A stretch of 12,532 nt of DNA from Opitutaceae bacterium. GTDB taxonomy: Bacteria > Verrucomicrobiota > Verrucomicrobiia > Opitutales > Opitutaceae. Below the pieces are notes generated by a model that had not been told where the DNA came from, ran no database searches, and saw nothing but the letters and a program-made list of their open reading frames with translations. The stretch spans positions 1-12,532 of the forward strand of contig JAIRTK010000076.1 of assembly GCA_031254955.1 (NCBI GenBank). Reading direction: 5' to 3'. Shown piece by piece: positions 1-8,150 of this stretch (positions are counted from its first letter, which is position 1; each line of letters opens with the position of its first letter). A program made the translations under genes and the position numbers.

Positions 1-3000
1 GGGTGAACAACGCCGCCACCGTTCAACTCGACAGAAACAACGCCACCCTGCGCGCCGCCGGCGGCGGCTGGGCCGTGATCACCCAGACCACCGCGAACTA
101 CCACCTCATCACCATCAACCAGTCCGTCACCGACGACATCACGCTCAACCTCGACAAGATCATCATCACCGGCGGCAACAGAAACAACCCCGCCGGCGCG
201 CTCTTGGCACAGGGCACCGGCACGCAATCAGTCTGGATCAACATCACCGGCGACGTGGTGTTCAAGGACAACGCCGCCCTCGGCGGCAACGGTCGCGGCG
301 GCGCCATCTACATCGGGATCAATTCGCTCAAGTTCACCGGCGACGCCATCTTTGACAGCAACCGCGCCGCCGCCACCGGCACCGGCATCGGCGGTGCCAT
401 TTTCATGGCCGACGCGACCGGCGCTGGCGGCGGGCAGGAACTGCATTTTGACAAAAACGCCGTGTTCCTGAACAACACCGCCGACACCACGGCCGGCGCG
501 ATTAGTATCGGAAATGGCGGCCGGCTGGTCGTGGACGGCACCGCCGTTTTCATCGGCAATAAATCCGGCGTCGCCGTCACCTCCGCCCAGCACGGCGGCG
601 CGGTTCTGCTGGGCAATTCCAACAACGGCGCCGCCAGCAACGGCCTCGGCGGGTCACTCAGTTTCAGCGGCGGCGCGTGGTTCGAGAACAACGCCGCCAC
701 CGGCGTCGGCGGCGCGATGCAGCTCTACGGCCCCACCACCCTGACCTTCGGCGTCGGCGGCCCCGCCGTCTTCATCAGCAACACCTCCGGCTACAAGCTG
801 ACCAACGGCACCGGCGGCGCGATCAACGCCAGCAAAGCCAGCGCCACCAGCACCGGCACCATCACCTTCCAAGGCTCCAGCACCTTTTCCGGCAACGTCG
901 CGATGGGCGCAGGCGGCGCGATTTACCTCGAAAATCCGCCCCTGTTGAAATTCACCGGCGACGCCGTCTTCATCAGCAACACCGCCGGCGCCGGCGGCGG
1001 CGTCGCCAACGGCGGCGCGCTCACCATCGGCGCCGCCAGCGGCACCATCTCCTTCGGCGGCGCGGCCACCTTCAGCGGCAACCACGCCAGCGGCACCGGT
1101 GGCGCCCTCGCCTTCGGCGCCGCCCTGCAAAAACTGGAGTTCGCCGGCGACACCCTTTTCGAGGATAACATCGCCGGCTACGGCGTCGCCAGCGGCTCCG
1201 CCCGCGGCGGCGGCCTCTGGCTCGGTGCCGCCGCCGGCGCCGTCACCTTCGGCGGCAGCACCCGCTTCTCCGGCAACGAGGCCACCTGGTCCGGCGGCGG
1301 CATCTACGCCGCCGGCGGCAACACCCTCGCCTTCACCAAGTCCGTCACCTTTGAAAACAACAAGTCCGGCCTGAACACCGGCGTGCGCGGCTACGGCGGC
1401 GGCATCGCGCTCGAAAGCGGCGCCAGCGCCCTCACCTTCAACCTCGCCGACGGCGCGGTGGCGCGCTTCGAAGGCAACTACACCAACCAATACGGCGGCG
1501 CCATCTACCACTACGTCAACGCCGGCGCCGGCGACCTCGTTTTCTCCGGCAGCGCCGCCAGCTTCCAGTTTCTCCACAACGTCGTCGCCACCACGTCCGC
1601 CAACGGCGGCGGTGCCATCCACATCCGCAACAACGACCTCGTCGTCGCCGACAACGTCACCGACTTCGTCATGCGCGGCAACTTCGCCGGCGACACCGCC
1701 CGCAACTCCAGCGGCGGCGCCATCATCCTCGTCGGCACCGGCCGCCTGCTCATCGGCGGCTCCACCGCCTTCACCGGCAACCAGGCCTCGGCCAACGGCG
1801 GCGCATTCGCCGCCACCGGCGGCAGCACCTACGCCGGAGGCATTATCGCCCTCACCGGCGCCTCGACCTTCGCCGACAACGTGGCCTTCTACGACGGCGG
1901 CGCCATCCACTACGGCTCCGCCACCGTCAACACCATCCGCATCGCCACCGAACTCGCCGGCTCCACCGGCATCACTTTTTCCAACAACATCGCCGGACGC
2001 AGCGGCGGCGCGATTTTCCTCGACGCCGCCTCCATCGGCTCCGGCATCGTGCTCGACGCGCAGCAGGCCGACATCACCTTTTCCGGCAACAAGCACGCCG
2101 CCACCGTCAACCGCTCCGTCGTCGTCCCCGAAACCATCCGCGCCACCGGCACCTCCGGCTACATGACCGCCACCGGCGGCACGCCCAACGACCTCTACTT
2201 CGGCGGCTCCAGCCAGACCCTCGCCGTCTCCGCCACCACCGGACGCGCCGTCTCCCTCCTCTCCGGCATCGCCAACGCCACCACCGCCGGCGTCGTCACC
2301 ACCGTCACCAAAACCGGCTCCGGCGCCCTCCGCCTCGGCGCCGTCTCCGACATCGCCGCCGACACCACCGTCGCCGCCGGCGAATTTTTGCTCGTGGACG
2401 CCGCCACCTACGGACGCGCCGCCACCGGCGCCTTCACCGTGCGGCCCGGCGCGGTCCTCGGCGGCAGCGGCACGCTGCGCGCCGCCACCCTCGCGCTCGA
2501 CGACGGCGCCATCCTGCGCGCCGGCGGCACCCTCGCGCTCGACGTGACCGGCGGCGTCGCCCTCGACCGCATCCTCCTCTCCGGCGCCGGCGCGCTCGAC
2601 GGCGTGGCCGCCGCCACCGCCTCGCGCATCGCCGTCGGCGACGGCGCCGCCCGGACGACCGGCCTGACGCTGGCCTTCGGCGGCGCGCTCACGCTCGACA
2701 GCGCCACCGTCGGCCTGTCCGTGTTTGGCGGGACGGACTCGGACACGTTTTCCGCCGCCTCGCTCACACTCACGGGCACGACCGCGTTTGACTTCAACGA
2801 ATTTGTCACCGGCACCTACACCCTCCTCGCCTCCGCCGGCGGCATCACCAACACCGGCACATGGCTCACGCAAGTGAACGGCCAGACCGTCTCGAACTCG
2901 CGCTGGGTGTCGGGCTATTCGCTGGTCGGCGGCGGCACCGCCCTTCAGGCCATCCTGATAAAATACGGCAGCAAGGAGCTTGGCTGGAACCTCGCCGCCG

Positions 3001-6000
3001 GCGGCGACTGGGACCTCGCCTCGGCCAACTGGACGGACGGCGACGGCTTCCTCGAAGGCGACGCGGCGCAATTCACCGGCATCACCGGCACCATCACCCT
3101 CGCCGCCTCGCGCCTCTCCGCCTCGCAACTGACCGTCGCCGGCGCCGGCACGCTCGTGTTTGCCGGCGCCGGCGGCATCACCACCGACGCCGCCTTGTGG
3201 GACGACGAAAACGTCGCGGCGCCCGCCACCGTGCTCGGACGGCTGGACAAAACCGGCGACGGCACCCTCGTGCTCGCCAACACCGGCTCCAACGCCTTCA
3301 CCGGCGGCATCCACATCGCCGGCGGCGCGCTCGCGTTCGACCGCGCCGACCAGCTCGGCGCGGCGGAAATCGCCTTCGCCGGCGCCGGCGGCACGCTCGC
3401 CGCGCGCGCCGGCTCCGGCGCGCTGGAATTGTCCAACACCCTCTCGCTCGCCGCCGGCGCGCGCGCCGCGCTCGACATCACCGGCGGCGGCACCCTCGCG
3501 CTCACCGGCGCGCTCTCGGGCAATTCCGGCACGCTCGCCAAGACCGGCGCGGGCGCGCTCATGCTCGCCGGCGACCACTCCGCCTTCCTCGCCCCGGTGC
3601 TCGTCGAGGCCGGCGCGCTCGACCTGCGCGGCGCGCTCGGCGGCGACATCTCCGTCGCCCCCGGCGCGCAACTCTCCGGCACCGGCGCGGTCGTGGCCGG
3701 CAACCTCGACGCCGCGCCGGGCGCGCGGTTGCAAGTCGGCCCGCACGGCGCGGGCGCGACCGGCACGCTCGCCATCGGCGGCACGCTCGCGCTTCGCGGC
3801 GCCACGCTGCTCTACGACCTCGCGGCCACCGGCGCCCCGCCCGCGCTCGCCGCGCACGACGGCATCACCGCCGCCGCGCTCGCGCTCTCCGGCACAAACA
3901 CCTTTGATTTCTCCACCTCCATCGTCCAGGGCGACTACCTGCTCGTCGGCACGGGCGCGGTGACGGGTTTCGACGCGGACAACTTTGTCACCCTCGTCAA
4001 CGGCGCGGATTACACCGCCGGCGCGGGCCGCATGTCGGTCGCGTATTCGACGGACGCCGCCGGCCTGCGCATGGCCGCCACCCTGACCGCCAGCGGCAGC
4101 CTCGTGTGGAGCGGCTCGTCCGGCGCCACATGGCGGGCCAACGACGGCGCGGCGGACTGGCAGGGCATCGACACGAAGTTTGCCAACGGCGACAGCGTGG
4201 CGTTCGACAGCGTGACCGACGCCGCCACGGCCCGCCGCGACATCACCGTGGACGACGCCGGCGTGGTCGTGGCCGCGATGCTCGTCACCGGCACCGGCGA
4301 CTACCGCTTCAGCGGCGGCGCCATCCGGGGCACCGACAACCCTTCGGAAACGCAGTTTGCCGACCCGAGCGGCAAACTCATCAAGGACGGCGCGGGCACG
4401 CTCACGCTTGCCAATTCGGGCAACACCTTCGCCGGCGGCATCGCGCTGCTCTCCGGCACGCTCCAAGGCGACGCCGCCAGCCTCGGCGCAAACACCATCA
4501 CCACGCGCGCCGGCTCGGCGCTCGTGCTTGAGCAGGCCGCCGGCGCCGCCGCCTACGCCGGCACCGTCGCCGGCGAGTCCGCCGCGAGCATCGGCGATGT
4601 GCATAAAACCGGCGCCGGCGGCCTGGCCATCACCGGCGCGCTTCAGGCCGGCGTGTTCGAGCACCTCGCGGGAGACATCACCGGCGCGGCAAACATCTTC
4701 GCCGCCGATTATAATCTGCGGGGCGGCGCGCTCCGCCTCGCCGGCGAGACGCTGGCGCTCGGCCAGTCCATGACCACCGCCGCCACCGGCACCCTCCTCG
4801 CCACCGGCCAAAGCCGCATCCGCCTCGCCACCGCCGCGCCCGCCGGCACCCTCGCCCACGCCGGCCACCTCCTCGTCGGACGCGCCGCCGGCGGCTCCGA
4901 TTTCGGGACCCTCACCATCGAAGGCGACTTCGCCGGCGACGGCGGCACCATCTCGCTGTCCACCGTCCTCAACCACGGCGGCGCCGACACCCGGACCGAC
5001 GCCCTCCGCATCACCGGCGATCTCACCGGCTCCGCCCTGCTCGCCATCACCAACGCCGGCGGCGACGGCGACAACACCGGCACGGGCGCGGGCGACGGCA
5101 TCAAGGTCGTGACCGTGGACGGCGCGATCGGCGGCACGTTCTCGCTCGCGGAGCCGGTGACGGCGGGCGTGTTCGACTACGGCCTGGCGCGGGGCGACGG
5201 CGGCTTCTACTTGCAAGCCGTCGCGCCCGTGCCCGAGATTCCCGCCGCCGCCGCGCTGCCGGGCGTGGCCGCGCTCGCCGGCCAGGCCGGTTTCGACAGC
5301 GTGCGCGAGCGCCTCGCCGCGCTGCGCGCCGCCCCCGCCCACGGGCGCGGCGGCTGGTGGTTGCGCGATGTTTACGACCAGACCGAGTTGAAAACCGGCC
5401 CGCTCGAAGCCTCGCGCTTCCACACCAACCTCGTGCAGTTCGGCCTCGACACCACTTTCGAGAGCGAAGGCGCGGCGTGGACCGTGGGCGCGTTTTATAC
5501 CAACACCGACATGGCGGGCAAAGTCGCGGGCATCCGCGCGCAGGACGACGCCAAGGGCGCCGGCGTGTATGCGCTCATGCGGCGCGGACGGCTCCACGCC
5601 TCGCTGCTGCTTCAGGCCGACGACAGCGTCTACCGGGTCTTCGCGCGCGACGGCGAGTTCCGCACGCACGGCTGGAGCGGCGGCGCCTCGCTTGAGGCCG
5701 GCTGGGCGCTGGCCGCCTCGCCGCGCCTCGGCACGCTGGAGGCGGACGCCGCGCTGACCGGCCAGAAACTCGCCACCGGCACGGGCTGGGACGGACGCCA
5801 CCGCAAATACGCCTTCGACAACGGCAAGTCGCTGCTCGCCCGCGCCGGCCTGCGCTGGCACCGCCTCTTCGACCTCGACGGCGGCGAGTGGCTGCAACCC
5901 TGGCTGCGCGCGGGCGTGGCGCACGAATTTGCCAACCGCTACGACCTGCGCGTGCAAGACGCCGGCACCCCCGCCCATGCGACGACCTATGTGTTTGAAA

Positions 6001-6149
6001 ACGACCTGCGCGGCGGCCAGTTCGACCTCTCCGCCGGTCTCGGCTGGGGCCTGACCGAGCAGTTCAGCTTCAATTTCTCCTTTGCCTTCATCACCGGCAA
6101 AGCCCGCGAATCCTGCGCCGCCACCGGCGGCGTCCGCTATGTGTGGTGA
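1..6149 (+). CDS. Giant Pmp/PATR-type autotransporter adhesin, 5' partial
   Basis: This is a type V secreted surface protein whose passenger would be displayed outside the outer membrane. About 2,048 residues are visible. The frame is open to the left edge and no signal peptide is seen, so the true start lies upstream; the GTG at 3 is only the first complete codon. Numbering from that codon, residues ~87-695 carry 18 GGA[I/L/V/M/F]-type and 18 FxxN motifs, as in chlamydial Pmp proteins. Residues ~768-1562 hold five PATR-like repeats (K[TD]G.G.L.L...) and two W..G..W...NW segments (~992-1022, ~1368-1405). A Pro/Ala-rich linker and helix (~1737-1782) precede a ~266-residue barrel (~1783-2048) that starts near WWLRDVYDQTEL and ends GGVRYVW, an aromatic C terminus expected for BAM-dependent insertion. 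I noticed only one cysteine, near the end. A self-associating or host-binding adhesin is likely; the ligand is unknown. Confidence 0.93.
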   Translation, partial: VNNAATVQLDRNNATLRAAGGGWAVITQTTANYHLITINQSVTDDITLNLDKIIITGGNRNNPAGALLAQGTGTQSVWINITGDVVFKDNAALGGNGRGGAIYIGINSLKFTGDAIFDSNRAAATGTGIGGAIFMADATGAGGGQELHFDKNAVFLNNTADTTAGAISIGNGGRLVVDGTAVFIGNKSGVAVTSAQHGGAVLLGNSNNGAASNGLGGSLSFSGGAWFENNAATGVGGAMQLYGPTTLTFGVGGPAVFISNTSGYKLTNGTGGAINASKASATSTGTITFQGSSTFSGNVAMGAGGAIYLENPPLLKFTGDAVFISNTAGAGGGVANGGALTIGAASGTISFGGAATFSGNHASGTGGALAFGAALQKLEFAGDTLFEDNIAGYGVASGSARGGGLWLGAAAGAVTFGGSTRFSGNEATWSGGGIYAAGGNTLAFTKSVTFENNKSGLNTGVRGYGGGIALESGASALTFNLADGAVARFEGNYTNQYGGAIYHYVNAGAGDLVFSGSAASFQFLHNVVATTSANGGGAIHIRNNDLVVADNVTDFVMRGNFAGDTARNSSGGAIILVGTGRLLIGGSTAFTGNQASANGGAFAATGGSTYAGGIIALTGASTFADNVAFYDGGAIHYGSATVNTIRIATELAGSTGITFSNNIAGRSGGAIFLDAASIGSGIVLDAQQADITFSGNKHAATVNRSVVVPETIRATGTSGYMTATGGTPNDLYFGGSSQTLAVSATTGRAVSLLSGIANATTAGVVTTVTKTGSGALRLGAVSDIAADTTVAAGEFLLVDAATYGRAATGAFTVRPGAVLGGSGTLRAATLALDDGAILRAGGTLALDVTGGVALDRILLSGAGALDGVAAATASRIAVGDGAARTTGLTLAFGGALTLDSATVGLSVFGGTDSDTFSAASLTLTGTTAFDFNEFVTGTYTLLASAGGITNTGTWLTQVNGQTVSNSRWVSGYSLVGGGTALQAILIKYGSKELGWNLAAGGDWDLASANWTDGDGFLEGDAAQFTGITGTITLAASRLSASQLTVAGAGTLVFAGAGGITTDAALWDDENVAAPATVLGRLDKTGDGTLVLANTGSNAFTGGIHIAGGALAFDRADQLGAAEIAFAGAGGTLAARAGSGALELSNTLSLAAGARAALDITGGGTLALTGALSGNSGTLAKTGAGALMLAGDHSAFLAPVLVEAGALDLRGALGGDISVAPGAQLSGTGAVVAGNLDAAPGARLQVGPHGAGATGTLAIGGTLALRGATLLYDLAATGAPPALAAHDGITAAALALSGTNTFDFSTSIVQGDYLLVGTGAVTGFDADNFVTLVNGADYTAGAGRMSVAYSTDAAGLRMAATLTASGSLVWSGSSGATWRANDGAADWQGIDTKFANGDSVAFDSVTDAATARRDITVDDAGVVVAAMLVTGTGDYRFSGGAIRGTDNPSETQFADPSGKLIKDGAGTLTLANSGNTFAGGIALLSGTLQGDAASLGANTITTRAGSALVLEQAAGAAAYAGTVAGESAASIGDVHKTGAGGLAITGALQAGVFEHLAGDITGAANIFAADYNLRGGALRLAGETLALGQSMTTAATGTLLATGQSRIRLATAAPAGTLAHAGHLLVGRAAGGSDFGTLTIEGDFAGDGGTISLSTVLNHGGADTRTDALRITGDLTGSALLAITNAGGDGDNTGTGAGDGIKVVTVDGAIGGTFSLAEPVTAGVFDYGLARGDGGFYLQAVAPVPEIPAAAALPGVAALAGQAGFDSVRERLAALRAAPAHGRGGWWLRDVYDQTELKTGPLEASRFHTNLVQFGLDTTFESEGAAWTVGAFYTNTDMAGKVAGIRAQDDAKGAGVYALMRRGRLHASLLLQADDSVYRVFARDGEFRTHGWSGGASLEAGWALAASPRLGTLEADAALTGQKLATGTGWDGRHRKYAFDNGKSLLARAGLRWHRLFDLDGGEWLQPWLRAGVAHEFANRYDLRVQDAGTPAHATTYVFENDLRGGQFDLSAGLGWGLTEQFSFNFSFAFITGKARESCAATGGVRYVW
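258..2100 (+). repeat. Pmp-like GGAI/FxxN repeat array within the autotransporter passenger
   Basis: The encoded protein alternates short GGA-hydrophobic motifs (GGAIYI, GGAIFM, GGAVLL, GGALTI, GGAIHY, GGAIFL) with FxxN motifs (FKDN, FDSN, FLNN, FISN, FSGN, FEDN, FENN, FADN, FSNN). I count 18 of each. Spacing is irregular, roughly 25-45 residues per unit. In chlamydial polymorphic outer membrane proteins the same pair of motifs marks turns of a right-handed beta-helix and is needed for adhesion. The array stops abruptly at about residue 695, where the passenger changes to PATR-type sequence. Confidence 0.85.
764..983 (+). repeat. Pair of exact 22-bp direct repeats inside the passenger gene
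   Basis: The same 22 bases, beginning CGCCGTCTTCATCAGC, occur at 764-785 and 962-983 and encode AVFISNT both times. The copies are 198 bp apart, exactly 66 codons, so recombination between them would remove or add whole repeat units without breaking the frame. Confidence 0.8.
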
Positions 6150-6241
6150 GCGCGCCCCGCGCACGGTTTAAGAGCCTGCCGACAAATGCCATCCTCAAAA
6201 AAGACCTTAACCAAACGGGACAGCCGGCAAGCCCCGGAAAA

Positions 6242-6300
6242 GCGGCAGCGCGGCCCGACACCCATTCGCAGCCTGACCTTGCGTCAGGCCGCGCTGCCGC
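6242..6300. repeat. Strong GC-rich hairpin inside the MITE-like element
   Basis: GCGGCAGCGCGGCC (6242-6255) is perfectly complementary to GGCCGCGCTGCCGC (6287-6300), giving a 14-bp stem around a 31-nt loop. A second hairpin, GCCTGAC (6271-6277) with GTCAGGC (6283-6289) around CTTGC, shares bases 6287-6289 with the outer right arm. The two stems therefore compete at their edge. The function is unknown; it may be the folded core of the mobile element. Confidence 0.75.
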
Positions 6301-6322
6301 CTCTCCGAGGCTTTGCTTTCTT
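6299..6322 (+). terminator. Possible intrinsic terminator after the autotransporter gene
   Basis: A 5-bp stem GCCTC-TCC-GAGGC (6299-6311) is followed by TTTGCTTTCTT (6312-6322), a T-rich but interrupted tail. It lies about 150 bp after the autotransporter stop and directly after the larger hairpin at 6242-6300, whose last two bases it shares. The stem is short and the T-run impure, so this is a moderate candidate. If real, the terminator is carried by the inserted MITE-like element. Confidence 0.35.
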
Positions 6323-6436
6323 ATCGAAAATAGCGACATGCCCAAAAATAATCATCCCGGCAATAGGTCAACAGGCTCTAAGATGGATGTTGAAGTTTAA
6401 GAAAAACAACGGCCCCCAGCTTGAATGCCCGCGATT

Positions 6437-6451
6437 CCCCCCCCCTCCCCC
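6437..6451 (+). other. C9-T-C5 tract in the 5' leader of the secreted-protein gene
   Basis: Nine C residues (6437-6445), one T and five C residues (6447-6451) lie 26-41 bp upstream of the ATG at 6478. Homopolymer tracts of this length can slip during replication. A change here would alter leader length or promoter spacing, not the reading frame of the gene as called. A frame effect would apply only if translation began at the upstream in-frame TTG at 6421. Confidence 0.6.
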
Positions 6452-6477
6452 AGCAAGCCGTCATTGAAAATCCCTCC

Positions 6478-8094
6478 ATGAAAAAAACGCCGTTCCACTC
6501 CGCCGTGTTTTGCGCGCTGGCTCTTTCAGCCCTCGCCCTCCGGCTTCCCGCCGGCCCGCCGCCCGCGCCGCCCGAAAACCCCCGCCTTGTCGAGGAGGGC
6601 GACTCGCGCCTGGTGCTCTGGCGGGGCCAGCCCGTGCTGGAACTCTACCAAGGCCGCACGCTGCGTTTCCGGGCCACGCCGGACAACGATCACTGGATCG
6701 GCGTCAAACCCCAGCCCGACATCACCGTCACGCCCGATGTCACTTCCGACGATGCCCGCATCGGCCTGACCTGGGGTTCGCGCAAAGACCCGTCCTACAC
6801 GGCAACGCGCGTGGATTTCAAAGCCACCGACTCCGGCTTCGAACTGGTGGTGCAGGCGGAAAAAACCCGCCCGGTTTCCGGGTTGACCGCCGTCGTCAAG
6901 GCGCGGCTGCTGTCGCCGGCGGAGGGCTTTGAATACGAACTGTCCACCAGCTTGAAAACCCGGCTCTCGGCCCTGCGGGAGGTGATGAAATACGGCCCCA
7001 AGGGCGCCCGCACCATCGAGCCGCTCAATTTCCATCTGGAGCGCGTCTCCCGCCCCGACCGCCTGCGCTCCGCCGCCCCCGCCAGCACGGATTTGTATGA
7101 CGGCTTCGTGCGCTCCCAGGACGGACGGGACTGGCTCTTTATTCCCAAGCTGCACGTGCCGCCCCACACCGCCGCGTCGCGCGGCGGCTTTTATCCGCCG
7201 GCCAATTATTCCGGCAACCGCTACCGCGGCGAGTTGCCGCTGCTCGGCGCCGGAGGCTGGTTCGGCGCGCTCGACGCCCGCGAAGGCGGCTGGCTCACGC
7301 AACTGCTCGAAGCCCAATCCCCGATAAAAATCACGCCATGCTGGATGTTTTTCGACCTGCATTACTACATGATCGAGGGCGTGCCGGAAACCGCCCAGGA
7401 TGATGTTTTCGACCGGCGCTTCGCCGTCCGTTTCACCCCGGTCGCCCCGCAAAAAGCGCGCGAAATCCTGGCCGTCGCAAAGGAAGTGCCGTGGAAAGGC
7501 GCCAAGGAATACGAGCTGCCCGTGCTCTCGGAATACAACACCTTTTCCGAACTCGTCAGTCCGGGCAAATACTGCTGGTTCAAAAGCGATTTCGACTGCT
7601 TCCGCGACGCCGCCACCGGCTACGACGACACTTGTTCCATCAGCATCAAAAAAGGCCCCGCCGACAAAAAGAACCCCGCCAGCCCGTTCCCCTCGGTCTG
7701 GTATGCCTGGTGCTGGGGGCCGGCGCACGACACCGACACCCCGCTGGAGGGCACCTACCGCTTCACCGCCCTGATCAAAACCAACGACTGCCGCGGCAAG
7801 GTGCGCTTCGGCATCAGCGAATTTGCCGGCGACAACTGGTATGGCTACCGCCGCCCCGGCGAGTGGAGCAATTCCAAGCAAATCATCACCTGGGCCGGGC
7901 GCGAATTGAGCGGCACCAACGACTGGACCCGCGTCAGCCTCGATTTGAAAATTGACGACGAGAAAATCTCCAAACTTCAGGGCCGCCCCATGTCCCACAT
8001 GTGGATTCGCCGGATGCTGATGCTCGAACAAACCGGCGAGGGCCAGTGCTGGGCGGACAATATCCAAATCCAAAAACTCGAACGCTCCCCCTGA
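6478..8094 (+). CDS. Secreted protein of unknown function with probable C-terminal carbohydrate-binding fold
   Basis: The product is 538 residues. I do not recognise its family. The ATG at 6478 is chosen because it begins a clear Sec signal peptide: MKKTPFHSAVFCALALSALA, then a Pro-rich stretch after LPAG. The in-frame TTG at 6421 would put 19 odd residues before it. There is no lipobox. Residues ~30-340 are rich in beta-strand-like segments and aromatic motifs (WLFIPKLHVPP, GGFYPPANYSGN, GWFGALDAREGGW, CWMFFDLHYYMIEG), suggesting a beta-sandwich of the sugar-active type. Residues ~350-535 resemble a jelly-roll CBM-like domain ending WADNIQIQKLE, a common last strand in such modules. It lies 56 bp before the cellulase-like gene, so the two are probably one operon. 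Binding or cleavage of a glycan in the periplasm or outside is inferred, not shown. No Shine-Dalgarno sequence is visible. Confidence 0.85.
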   Translation: MKKTPFHSAVFCALALSALALRLPAGPPPAPPENPRLVEEGDSRLVLWRGQPVLELYQGRTLRFRATPDNDHWIGVKPQPDITVTPDVTSDDARIGLTWGSRKDPSYTATRVDFKATDSGFELVVQAEKTRPVSGLTAVVKARLLSPAEGFEYELSTSLKTRLSALREVMKYGPKGARTIEPLNFHLERVSRPDRLRSAAPASTDLYDGFVRSQDGRDWLFIPKLHVPPHTAASRGGFYPPANYSGNRYRGELPLLGAGGWFGALDAREGGWLTQLLEAQSPIKITPCWMFFDLHYYMIEGVPETAQDDVFDRRFAVRFTPVAPQKAREILAVAKEVPWKGAKEYELPVLSEYNTFSELVSPGKYCWFKSDFDCFRDAATGYDDTCSISIKKGPADKKNPASPFPSVWYAWCWGPAHDTDTPLEGTYRFTALIKTNDCRGKVRFGISEFAGDNWYGYRRPGEWSNSKQIITWAGRELSGTNDWTRVSLDLKIDDEKISKLQGRPMSHMWIRRMLMLEQTGEGQCWADNIQIQKLERSP

Positions 8095-8150
8095 GCGATG
8101 TCCCCCGCATCCGCCGGCAATTCCCTTTCCCAACCGTTAACGCCCATCCC

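Larger units (their letters stand above)
6169..6381. mobile_element. MITE-like non-coding element with terminal inverted repeats and TAA duplication
   Basis: A 207-bp segment (6172-6378) begins GAGCCTG and ends CAGGCTC. It is flanked on both sides by TAA (6169-6171 and 6379-6381), as expected of a 3-bp target duplication. The terminal similarity continues imperfectly inward: GAGCCTGCCGACAAAT against GAGCCTGTTGACCTAT read from the other end. No transposase or convincing ORF lies inside. GAGCCTG ends with a TNA-type duplication recall IS5-superfamily elements of the IS1031/IS427 kind; that assignment is from memory. It lies 19 bp after the autotransporter stop codon. It could instead be a decayed IS remnant or a chance inverted repeat. 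Confidence 0.55.

Noticed and set aside
654..6164. A 1,836-codon open frame on the - strand opposite the autotransporter gene
   Set aside because: It is a shadow caused by the strong G/C third-base preference of the + strand gene. Its translation is low-complexity Ala/Gly/Arg/Val/Glu with no domain, while the + strand frame has clear autotransporter motifs.
6143..6400. Small ORF beginning MVSAPRARFKSLPTNAILKK across the MITE-like element
   Set aside because: It crosses the TAA duplication and the hairpin and has no start signal or homologue I recognise, so it is better explained as chance translation of non-coding repeat DNA.
6526..8133. A 535-codon open frame on the - strand opposite the secreted-protein gene
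   Set aside because: Same GC-driven shadow effect. The + strand protein has a signal peptide and plausible domain structure; the - strand product has neither.
8001..8150. Upstream extension of the cellulase-like gene to 8001
   Set aside because: It would overlap the previous gene by about 90 bp and adds 50 residues that look like out-of-frame translation; the family-like N terminus begins at 8151.
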